Shown: positions 54,816 through 64,000 of the stretch, piece by piece
Layout: each line of letters starts with the position of its first letter
How positions within the stretch are numbered: the stretch's first letter is position 1
Source: Solenopsis invicta
Lineage: Eukaryota > Arthropoda > Insecta > Hymenoptera > Formicidae
NCBI RefSeq assembly: GCF_016802725.1
Contig: NC_052671.1
Coordinates: 16,929,731 to 16,993,730 of the forward strand
Direction of reading: 5' to 3'
Length of the DNA: 64,000 nucleotides
The notes under the pieces: model-generated
What the model was told of the DNA's origin: nothing
Seen by the model: only the letters and a program-made list of their open reading frames with translations
The model's database searches: none
Position numbers and translations under genes: made by a program

Positions 54816-55548
54816 TCCCGTGTGCGGGGATTTGCCCTTACACATCACAAAATCCTTTTGAAGAATAAAAGTACGCATCAAAACAAAGTTTGGAGTGGTA
54901 AATTTTACGAGAAAATTGAACAAAAAGTTAGAAATTTATTTATTTTTGGCTTATGAATCTGTCAACCAAGATTAACTTTTGTCATTTACTGACGTTCTGT
55001 AGCTTGTATGTATTGTTACGACCGGAAAGGTTGGTTTGTTCTTTCGCACTCGCGCATTTTGGCCGCACTTGCGCACACAAGAAATAAAGACAGACTTTAA
55101 GGGATAATGGTGTTTTAATTAAACATGTCAGTATACATTCAAAATCGAAGACTAAAGATAAATACAGCAGACGACGATCGTCATCCCTGTAACGATACAT
55201 TCACCGGACCGTCTATATCAGGCATAAAATGAGACCAGCCTGGACTTCAGAAAACTCTAACAAACAACACTGACTGTGTGTCATTCCATTCAAAAACCTA
55301 ACAAAAAAGTTTAAACAGCTGTACGTGTATACTAAAATTTCGCTTAGAGCAGGTAAACGATGGCAAAGAGAGCAGTGATTGTGCTCAACAATAGTTGATA
55401 GGTCTTTTCGTAGATGGCGAAATAATCGAAAAACAAAGATAGATCTATGCGTTGGACAAAGAGCGATAGCCTGGTCTCGCTCGAAAATACCATAATCTGC
55501 AGTATCGACATCATGGGAAGTTCTTTGGTAACTTTAGCATCCTCTTAT

Positions 55549-55705
55549 AGCGTTTTTCATTGGGAAAACTAGTGCGCACTGAGTGTGCACTCGCCGCTGG
55601 CAATTGGACGTTTCGGTTCGCGCGATGACGGTGCCAATGGAAACGCCCAATTACCTGCAGCAAGTGCACATTCAGTGCGCACTAGTTTTCCCAATGAAAA
55701 ACGCT
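55549..55705. mobile_element. Palindromic MITE, 157 bp
   Basis: agcgtttttcattgggaaaa and ctagtgcgcactgagtgtgc are repeated inverted at 55663-55705, nearly perfect. Confidence 0.85.
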
Positions 55706-57655
55706 ATTAATCTAATATGTCTACAGTTAGTCTACAGCTGTCAACGTGTGTTAATATTTGACACATATAAAAATTTTGCACAAAACAAAAATGATCTGAA
55801 ATATAGATTACATATGATAAAACAACATGGTGTTCTTACAATTAGTAGAGGTGCAACGAATAGTATATTTGGCACTTAACCGAATACCAAACTTTCGGCA
55901 AAAGGCATAAGCCAAATAGTCGAATAATCGCCACTGATAAAAACAATAATACAAGTAAAAAAAGTAAAAAAGTAAAAGTTTAATTTTAACAGAATTTGAG
56001 GCGTATTTAAAAATTGGATGTATGTCACAATATGACAATCCCTTTACATGGTGAGTAGAAAATAAAAATAAATTACCACATTACAAAGCTTGCGACGATT
56101 TACCTTTCTGCCCTCGGGAGCAGTGTTTCTCAAAAGCATGTAATGTGTATAAAGAAAAAAAATAGACTGTTCCCTTCCAATGCAGAGACACTTGTTTTTT
56201 TGCATCATAATTTGTCGCTTCTTAATTTTAATTACAATGATTAATTTTAAAATTAAAAAGTAAAAATTAATGAATATTTAATTTGAATACTATTAACATT
56301 CTATTCAAAAAATTATTCTTAAATATTTATATTAAAAAAAATTTTGTTAAAAAAAATTGAACTTTTATTTCTAGATGAAAAAATAATTGTAATAAGTAAA
56401 TTTTATCTGAAAAAGTGTCTTGCATCGATACTCGATTTTTCAATGTTTAATGTTGTCGCTTTTCCTATGTGCTAAATGATTCTTGTTCAGCGCTTACTTT
56501 GTGAATGCTGTTATCATGAAGGTCGTATATTTTGACTATGTGTATTGACTGAATAGTGTAACATAAAATTTGTAATTTGTATAAAAAATTATGTAATAAA
56601 AGCTTTGTAGCGGGCGTTTGTTTTGTCTAGTCTTTACAAAATTTATATAAAACTTTTTAGTATCGAATAATTCCGATCAAAATTTATTTCGAACAGTTTT
56701 ATAATATCCAAGATAGTCATTCAATTAAATTTCAATGAATTCGCTGAAATTGTTTTTTTATAATCTGGAGGGGATTCATCTTCAAAAAATATTTTTGTTA
56801 AAACAAGAGTGAAAAATCACACAATGCTACACTTTTTATTTTGTTCTAAGATTTCTTAATTTCAGATACTTATATTTTGCATACTAAAACTTCTAGGATC
56901 ATTCTGCAAGCGTCGTATTGATCTTTCATTGAATTTATATTTCCCTGACTATTTATTTCATACAATGTCCATAACTTTTATATGGGGCACATGTTGTCAC
57001 CAGTCGGCTGCAGAAACCAGTAATTTAACTACAAGTTTTTAATCTACTTTTGTTTTTTATATTAAATTATAGTTAGCAAAATATTCTTTTGTCATTATTT
57101 TAATTATGGAGAAGGATTTTTAGATCTGTAAAACCAATTACGAGATATGAGTGTCCAAAAATAAGCACGTATAGAGACCGGTCCAGCATTGTCTTAAGAA
57201 TAAATTAAATTTCTATTCTTTTCATTTCTTCAATTTATCGCTCTCTTATCGAATTCAGCCATTTGATGACTCTATAAGCATAATACTGCATGAACATAAG
57301 TATAAGATATAAACTCATTACTTTGTTACGTCAGTAGTCCTTTTTATAAAATTTTTTCTAATTAATATATATTTACTCGGTTAGATGAACGTGGCAGAGT
57401 TTTATTTCTCGTAGTTAAAAAAACAGATAAAACAAAAGGCCCAGAATTAAATCAATAGTTTTACAATGTTGCAATCTTGCAAATTAAAACATTTCTACAA
57501 TGTTTCTGTAATCTTTATAACGATGTACTTCCGCATTGTTCCCTTTGGGGCCGCGAACTGCCCCCCTGTCTGGCCGAACACTCGCCGGACACTCAATGGA
57601 CAGGCAAACAGGCGCTGCGCGCCAATAATACACATACGCGCGTTTGAATAACTTA
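55706..57655. other. AT-rich noncoding DNA upstream of FAS
   Basis: Only dispersed repeat pieces (56740-56900; 57162-57202) recognised. No gene supported. Confidence 0.4.
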
Positions 57656-58103
57656 AGCCTGATCTACAATATGCTTTTTGCTTTCCATTTCTTGCTTTTT
57701 GCCTTTTGCTTTCTTATCTCTTCGCGCACTGTTTTACCGACAATCATGTTTTTTGTCACGTGTTTCTTGTCTTTTCTGAAGTTTGTCACATTTTATCTCG
57801 GACAACAAAGACAAAGAAACATGTTGGTTAGGTTAAATACAACCACGGTATCGTGACGAATCGAACATAGTCTGATAAAAAATATGTCTGATAAAGAAAA
57901 TGAAGCTGAGATACAAGTAAACGAAGCTTTTGGCGAATTGTTTGCCAATTTTGTGCAGAAAAATACTTACCTTTTATGCATGACAATGTCTCTCGGCTTC
58001 GTGTGACAAAAATACAAAAAGCAAGGAAACAAAAAGCAGAAAGCACAAGACAAAAAGCAGAAAAGACAAGACAAAACGCAAAGAGCACATTGTAGATCAG
58101 GCT
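57656..58103. mobile_element. TTA-flanked TIR element, 448 bp
   Basis: agcctgatctacaat at both ends inverted, flanked by TTA (57653-57655 and 58104-58106). Both subterminal regions are rich in (c/g)tttttgc words. A 3-bp TTA duplication suits Harbinger/ISL2EU-type transposition. Confidence 0.75.
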
Positions 58104-58109
58104 TTATTA

Positions 58110-58850
58110 GCGAACGCGTCGTTACCGTACGAACTTCGCGCGCACGCGCTTTGAGCCGCACGTTCTTGGAACAACGAAGAGAAATACATGCGAGCGAGAA
58201 CGCAACACCGAACCGATCTCGAAGCAGCGGAAATGCTGTATTCCGAGGAGTGCCAAACTCAACCCGAGCATTTTCGACTCTCCGAAATCGGAGTGTATAA
58301 GAGGAACGATTTCGCAGAGAGAACGATTCTTTCCTGGTCCAGCCTCCGAACCAGAACAGAGAAATCCGTGCGGTAGAGCGAGCTCTGCCACCACCGAAAG
58401 ATCTCGGCGATTTCTAATTACGCTTCTTTTCTAGACATTTGAGGAATCCGTGTGGTAGAGTGAGTTCTGCCACTGTCGAGGGATCTCGACGATTCCGCCG
58501 CTTTTCAGTATAAAGAGAGCCCAGTTATCGCGGTGGAGCGAGCTCCGTCATGGCCGAGCGATCTCGGCACTGGCCATCTCTTACTCCACTTTGGAGTCCG
58601 CGACGACAACTGTCACTCAGGGGGTAGAGAAATCTCTGTCTCCATTGAGAGATCTCGAGACAGCCGTCGTCACCGTATCAATGAGTTTCCCTACTAAGGG
58701 AATTCCGCGTGCCACCTGTTGCGAGTCGCGAAACAGAATTCTAAGAAGCGATCTCAGAATTAATTAACCCGGCAATCTCTCTTAGAGCCCTGGCTTTCCT
58801 GAGCTCATCCGTACTCAGACAAACACAGGTTGTTACATCTCTCTATGCTG
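58110..58850. repeat. GC-rich tract with three degenerate copies of a hairpin-like motif
   Basis: ggtagagcgagctctgccac, ggtagagtgagttctgccac and ggtggagcgagctccgtcat recur at about 58372, 58453 and 58531, each followed by (g/a)gatctcg.cg. May be a solo LTR or untranslated leader. The 62-90 codon frames here show no known domain. Confidence 0.5.
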
Positions 58851-59326
58851 AATGAATTGTACATGAAAACGCAAAAACGCAAACCGTCGTGGAAGTATAA
58901 AGAATAATGTATGTCGATATATGTACATACATAAATATTACGAATGTTATTTTACTATTGTTTAATCTGTCCTTATTTATACTTTATAATTATCTCCATA
59001 TAATTAACCTCAATGATGTGAAAAGTTTACAGGAAGTAGAATAGACGAGTTTTTCCAGAATTATGTTTAACATTTGACACTTCGACGAGACTTATTCTAG
59101 AAATGTATTATTCATATTTGAATATCAAGGCGCTTTTAGAAAAAAGTTCAAATTATTCATATATATTCAAATGATGTGTAATATTGACAATAATTAATGA
59201 TAAAAGAGACCGGGACTATTCGAAGCATTTTTTTTTCTTTTGCGTCTTTTAAGTCTTGTATTCATTAAAAAAATGTTGGACAGTTTAAAAGATTGAACCT
59301 TTCCCTTTACAATGCCCTTATAAATA

Positions 59327-59520
59327 TTAGGTTGTTGGAAAAGTCATGACGTATTTTTTCTATGTTTTTCAAAGGTCATTTATTTGTATTAAAAACAAAG
59401 ATCAATTAATGATATATTGCCCGTTTTGTTCCATCTTTTGCTAACTTTTAATAAGCTTTATAATTTCTCGTTCATAGAGGGATTTGTCTATTGGCGAAAA
59501 ACAGAACAAGGGACTGATTA
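59327..59520 (-). mobile_element. Mariner relic: one TIR and transposase C-terminus
   Basis: Starts ttaggttgttggaaaagtca after TA. On the minus strand the frame next to it reads as a decayed mariner C-terminus (SLYERE, then MEQNGQYII and a stop). The rest of the transposon is missing. Confidence 0.7.
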
Positions 59521-59879
59521 AGAGGCCGTCCATATATTACGTAAGCATAATTGGGGGAGGGGGGGGGTCAGGCAAATACTGACATGGGGGGAAGGGGGTC
59601 ATACACATTCTTACGTAAGATTTTTTATGTATGTTCCCGGCGTGTAACTCCAGATATTGAAGATGAGAAGGCGTCTCGAGGTGCCTCTTTCTCGCATATT
59701 GATTTAACATTTGTAAATTATAGCAAAATTTAAAAGTTTAAGCGTTAAGTAACGTTTAAAAATTACGTTGAACAAATAAAGACCGCTTAATTAGCAAACT
59801 CTAACTTAAATATAACTACTTAATCAAACTATTAACAAATATATTTTTGTCTTGCTTTCTTTAATCAGTCTTTTATAAT

Positions 59880-60212
59880 AGCATCACAGTCAATATTGTT
59901 CATATTTTTGTTCTCTATGTATAGCAAAGAAAGCGTTGGAGAAAGAAAGAACTAGTCTGGTTTGCCCCACAGTCGATCTTCATAAGTAATTTTTTATCCG
60001 TTTTAATGTGGAAAACGATCTCTCTGCAGAGGCATTAGATAACGGCTTATTAAATAAATTTCCAGTAAAGTAATGATATTAGGAAATGTTAACTTAACAC
60101 TTTGCGTTTGCTCTAATTTTTTATAAACATTTTTCAAGTTTTGGGTCGGGCCCTCGCAGCGACTAGGCTTTGAGGCGTGCGCCTCATATGCCTCATGTAT
60201 AATCCACCACTG
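59880..60212 (-). mobile_element. hAT transposon relic with dimerisation domain
   Basis: Minus strand begins CAGTGGTGGATTATACATGA at 60212, a hAT-type end. Further on (about 60045-59907) it encodes the hAT C-terminal dimerisation motif NASAERSFSTLKRIKNYL, an in-frame TGA, then RSTVGQTRLVLSF. Internally deleted and dead. Confidence 0.8.
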
Positions 60213-60473
60213 GTTTCCATGTTCATTTGTTCAAATAAAATACGCAGCTTCATGCGCGATCATGTCCGCAGATTGTGAGCTCTATTTTGTTTCTAAGTTC
60301 ATTTGTTCATACGCGACAAATACGTGGATCCATACGCGGATCGTTCTTTGTCACTGCCGAGTTCTCGCGGAAAGTTCGTCTATAACGAGTGTTGATCTAC
60401 ACCAGTCATTCGCGCTACTGTTTAATTATTTTAGAGGTGTATTAAACTTCAAGATCTTTATATTAATATAGAA

Positions 60474-60710
60474 ATGCATACTTCTAAGCGGAGTGAACAG
60501 TTCGGTACGCTGTTTAAAGCGTATAGAAAAAGATATCTTGACAAAACAGGAGACTTTTGTCAAAAAGAAGTGACGAAGATATGGAAGGATGCAAAAAATG
60601 CAAATAAGTGTGAAGCCGAGTTCGATAAGTGTATCTCGGCTTTGATCACAAATTATGAAGAGCATATAACAAAACAAAAAGCACGTAATATATTATCGTT
60701 TTTTCAAAAG
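60474..60710 (+). CDS. Unidentified first exon-like ORF
   Basis: MHTSKRSEQFGTLFKAYRKR onward, 79 residues, Lys-, Cys- and Glu-rich, ending SFFQK directly at a consensus donor aag|gtaagt (60711). The frame runs on into intron-like AT-rich DNA to 60881. Upstream 200 bp are less AT-rich and might be a 5' UTR. No domain recognised and no second exon found before the window end. It may be a host gene or the start of a transposon-derived gene. Confidence 0.4.
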
Positions 60711-61389
60711 GTAAGTATTGAAGCTCTTTTTCCAAAAATAATCCGCAATAGTTACAGTGACATTTTTTTCTGTAATTGTAGTAAAAGATATGAAGCTGAA
60801 AAAAATGTGGACTGGAATAAATTACTTTATGTGGGATTTAAGAATTTTTTATCAGTTAAAAATATGTTTTTTCGGTGTTAACATTATAAAAATTTCTTTA
60901 GCCTTTATGATGTTAGTTATCTAAATGTATCTATACCGATTTCATACAAAATAAAAATGAGTTGTCAAGGTTCGATCTGATTTTTGATCTTAGATCTATC
61001 AAAATTTTAAGGTGATTTAAAAATTATCTCTTAAGGGGATGCTAAAGTGACCGGCGAACTCAATCGAGGTCGGTCTAGACTCTAATGGTCCTGCGACATC
61101 TGCGGCCCTCCGTGGAACTAAATGCGACATCTGCGGATCTCTGCAGAACTAAAAATGATAAATATCGATAATACCAACATTTTTATCGATATTTATCAGA
61201 TAAGCGTCATTTCTCTTCTATTTTCACATGAGCTCTATTAGACAGATACTCTATTTCTTTTTGTTACATAACAAAAAGAGAAGAGAAGAAGTACAATGAA
61301 GTACAGTGTTTTATAAAAATTATATGCGTATGATAAACATTTATAGTATTGTGTCGTAATTAGCAAGTTCAAACGCCTCCGATATTTGG

Positions 61390-61765
61390 TTATAACTATT
61401 TACAGCACAATGTACAGCTGTAGCATTTTGTTATAACAAGCCACTACACGATAAATGCACGTAGCAAAAAATTAGAAAGTCAGCACACAATAAATGCATC
61501 TGACATTTGGTTATAACTATCCACAGCACGATTTACAGCTGTGGCATTTTGTTATAACAAGCCAGCTCACAAAATGCCTCTGGCAATAATCAAAAATTGT
61601 TTATAACTATCCACAGCACGATTTACAGCTGTGGCATTTTGTTATAACAAGCCAGCTCACAAAACGCCTCTGGCAGTAATCAAAATTTGTTTATAACTAT
61701 CCACAGCACGATTTACAGCTGTGGCATTTTGTTATAACAAGCCAGCTCACAAAACGCCTCTGGCA
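61390..61765. repeat. 90-bp satellite, four copies
   Basis: ttataactatccacagcacg starts at 61511, 61601 and 61691 (exact 90-bp period); a diverged copy starts at 61390 with about 31 extra bases. Each unit contains the dyad ccacag...ctgtgg and the palindrome gttataac. Confidence 0.9.
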
Positions 61766-61779
61766 AGACGTGTCAAGTT

Positions 61780-61849
61780 GGGCATGTAGCTCTATAGTAA
61801 AATGCGTGGCTTATACGCCGAAAGTTTCTAGGTTCAATCCCTGAAGACA
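61780..61849 (+). ncRNA. tRNA-like Pol III module (SINE head or tRNA relic)
   Basis: Box A-like tagctctatagtaaaatgcg and box B-like ggttcaatcc at tRNA spacing, followed by a run of 11 T (a Pol III terminator). Acceptor-stem ends (gggcatg and the 3' part) do not pair, so this is not a functional tRNA as it stands. Confidence 0.5.
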
Positions 61850-61861
61850 ATTTTTTTTTTT

Positions 61862-62655
61862 GTAAATCTAGTATTAAAAAAAATAAAGAAATAAAAAAAT
61901 GTTGTTCTGTTATTAATGAAATTGAAATTGGACACAAAACATGTGTAAAAATTGTAACACTTATTTTTATGTTCAAACACTCATTGTTAATTTTCATGGC
62001 AAATACATTTTTCGTGTTTTTGAACAATTTTAATTCAATTGATAATAAAAAAGCATTTTTAAATTTCCTAATATTTTTTTTTAATGACGAACTTAGTGTT
62101 AAATAATTAAAAATAGTTTAAAAAATATACGTTACATAACAATTTTAAAAAATCATACTAACTTTTATATAATTCTACATACATTATAAATAATTGTATT
62201 TACGGATGTATCAAAAATAATGTTTTTTACAATTACTCATATATATATATTTGAAGAATGTGAAATGAAATCATAGATTTTGTAAAAATTGTAAAAAAAA
62301 AATTATTCTTTATACATATGTACATATAATTATTTATAATGTACGTAGAATTATATAAAAGTTAGTGGGATTTTTTAAAATTGTTACATGTATTTTTTAA
62401 ACTATTTTTAAATATTTAACACTAAGTAAGTCATTATGAAAAAATATTAGAAAATTAAAAAATGCTCTTCCATTACCAATCGAATTAAAATTTAAAGAGC
62501 ACGAAAGATGTATTTGCCATGAAAATTTACAATGAGTGTTTGAACGTCAAAAGAAGTGTTACAATTTTTACATATGTTCTGTGTCCAATTTCCATTTAAT
62601 TAATAAAAAAAGCATTTTTAATTTCTTTATTTTTTTCAATACTAAATTGTAATAT
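61862..62655. repeat. Long palindrome, about 0.8 kb
   Basis: Arms 61862 to about 62190 and about 62310 to 62655 are inverted copies (aattggacacaaaacatgtg/catatgttctgtgtccaatt; aacactcattgt/acaatgagtgttt). No ORF. The start of a further copy is seen at 63925-64000. Confidence 0.8.
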
Positions 62656-62999
62656 ATTTCATACTGCAATATTCTTACAATGGTAATTTTGAAAGAATTA
62701 AGCATTTTTGAAAACATATATATGGATTATATGCATAAGTGTTTCATCCATAACGCAGCTATATTTTTTTCAATTTTTTTCTAATTTTGTAAATATATCA
62801 TGATATAAAATTGATATATATTGTCATAGGTTTGTCAAAATACTATTTTAAAATTACATCGGCAGTTATCAATACTTTACAAAAGGTCAATACTTTTACA
62901 TCTATTTTTCTAAATGTACCTACATAATTGCTGAATAAAATTGTTATGCAAGATTTTATTGTCATATAATATAATAAATGTTGTCCTATCGAGATTTTC

Positions 63000-63030
63000 C
63001 TACTAATAAATGTAATATATGTAATATATG

Positions 63031-63075
<45 letters not shown>

Positions 63076-63118
63076 TTACATATATTACTTTTATATATAT
63101 ATATATATATATATAAAA
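63000..63118. repeat. (AT)n microsatellite with inverted flanks
   Basis: tgtaatata repeats, (AT)n, then atattacatatattac. Opposed frames across it are artefacts. Confidence 0.9.
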
Positions 63119-63211
63119 GTAAAAAACGTATATAGAATACACGTCGCATGCGCGCGCGCGCGTTGCAACTCTGATCCGCGACACGAAAATCTAAAATCGT
63201 CTCGCTAAGCT

Positions 63212-63252
63212 GTGCAGTGTTGCCGGCTTGTGCAGTGTTGCCGGCTTGTAAA
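63212..63252. repeat. Tandem duplication of a 20-bp unit
   Basis: gtgcagtgttgccggcttgt occurs twice in succession. Confidence 0.85.
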
Positions 63253-64000
63253 GAGAGAAATCAAAAACGCTCGAGACAGAAGAGGATAGGTCGAGAAGAA
63301 TAAACTGCTTGAGAAAGAAAAAGACAGTAGAGCTCCTCACGCATCTTTCTTACTTGACGCTGGGTCGAGAGAGAAAGCATGATGTGACGTAGACTTATGA
63401 CAACTGCGGTGTCCTCGCCGTTACGGATGTCGATCGAGTACATGTGTATTGGTCGACGATAGTTAGCGTGCACGGAGCGCCGTTCTAGGCGCTTTGTTAC
63501 ATCCTATTAGGGTTTTTCTACTAAAAAATATTCTCGTTTTTGTTGGCGATGGAACAAAAATTTTGCAATATTGCGGGAACTCGGCGATCCCTGATCAAAA
63601 ATTTAATGATTATGTAGTATTCATTCATAAATTTACTACATACAGCAAAACCATAGAACTGGCTATTTAGGCATTCACGAGAAAATAATAAAATATTTCT
63701 AGCACCTATAGTAACATTACGGAAGAAGAATTACTAATTAGCTGCATAGCATGCGTGGAAAAACGTTGACTACTCAAGCAGAACAAGGAGTCATCACGAC
63801 ATCAAAATGATGTCAAAGTGACTACATAATGATCATTAAAAGTCACTTTTCAATCAATTACGTTAATCATTTTAATGTCATTTTGACACAATTGTATCAA
63901 ATTAGTATGACATAAAAATTATTTTTACAACTTATATATATAACAATTTTTAAAAAATATTAGTAAGTTTATAAATGCTCTTTTATTATCAATTCAATTC
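63253..64000. other. Noncoding right edge
   Basis: Mixed composition, no gene recognised. 63925-64000 resembles one arm of the palindrome at 61862 and continues past the window. Confidence 0.4.

Noticed and set aside
54982..55200. Moderately GC-rich tract near 55 kb as an LTR
   Set aside because: It begins tgttacgaccgg but no partner LTR, PBS or coding part is seen.
57828..58394. Overlapping short frames (Cys/Phe/Leu-rich) around 58 kb
   Set aside because: They lie across the terminal repeat of the 448-bp element and a GC-rich repeat tract.
61390..61765. Regular repeats as a CRISPR array
   Set aside because: The units are contiguous 90-bp satellites without spacers, in eukaryotic DNA.
63000..63184. 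Open frames over the (AT)n tract
   Set aside because: Tyr/Ile repeats from a microsatellite; not a gene.

Overview
The window is AT-rich, intron-rich and repeat-laden animal DNA, best read as an insect nuclear genome. A hymenopteran, probably an ant, is my inference from the style of the fatty acid synthase and the mix of mariner, piggyBac-type, R1, Copia, Gypsy and DIRS relics. I see no bacterial features. One host gene dominates: a type I fatty acid synthase (FAS) paralogue on the minus strand, from its ATG at 51085 to a stop at 6630.

I assembled the FAS gene by hand as 16 exons. Every junction is GT-AG, all phases agree, and the lengths sum to 6294 nt (2097 codons plus stop). Domain order is KS, MAT, DH, a non-catalytic central region, ER, KR, ACP. 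Exon 1 (51085-50920) encodes the first 55 residues of KS and lies 19.5 kb from exon 2. Catalytic residues of KS, MAT, DH and KR and the ACP serine are in place. Two things are unusual. No thioesterase follows the ACP anywhere in the remaining 6.6 kb. The MAT position matching the malonyl-carboxylate-binding arginine of animal FAS is isoleucine. This looks like a diverged, possibly re-specialised synthase whose product would have to be released by another enzyme.

The rest is mostly mobile DNA, much of it inside FAS introns. Left edge to 6.6 kb: a TIR element inside an R1-like relic, a 730-bp TIR element, a Gypsy LTR plus gag fragment, and two palindromic MITEs that abut the FAS stop. Intron 11 is almost wholly a 1.13-kb foldback element. 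Intron 9 holds a second foldback array, a TTAA-flanked element and a palindromic MITE. Intron 7 holds a rearranged mariner. Intron 4 holds a young Copia element with matching LTRs and a 5-bp target duplication. Intron 1 holds a 1.48-kb element with an 8-bp target duplication that encloses two MITEs and an R1-like 3' end, a broken THAP-domain gene on the opposite strand, a nearly intact mariner, a 4.9-kb DIRS-type tyrosine-recombinase retrotransposon, and many short repeats.

Upstream of FAS (51.1-64 kb) I find no second clear host gene: TIR elements, palindromic MITEs, mariner and hAT relics, a 90-bp satellite ending at a tRNA-like Pol III module, a 0.8-kb palindrome, and one unidentified open frame with a consensus splice donor. 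All coordinates come from reading the sequence by eye; similarity statements are from family knowledge, not from a search.
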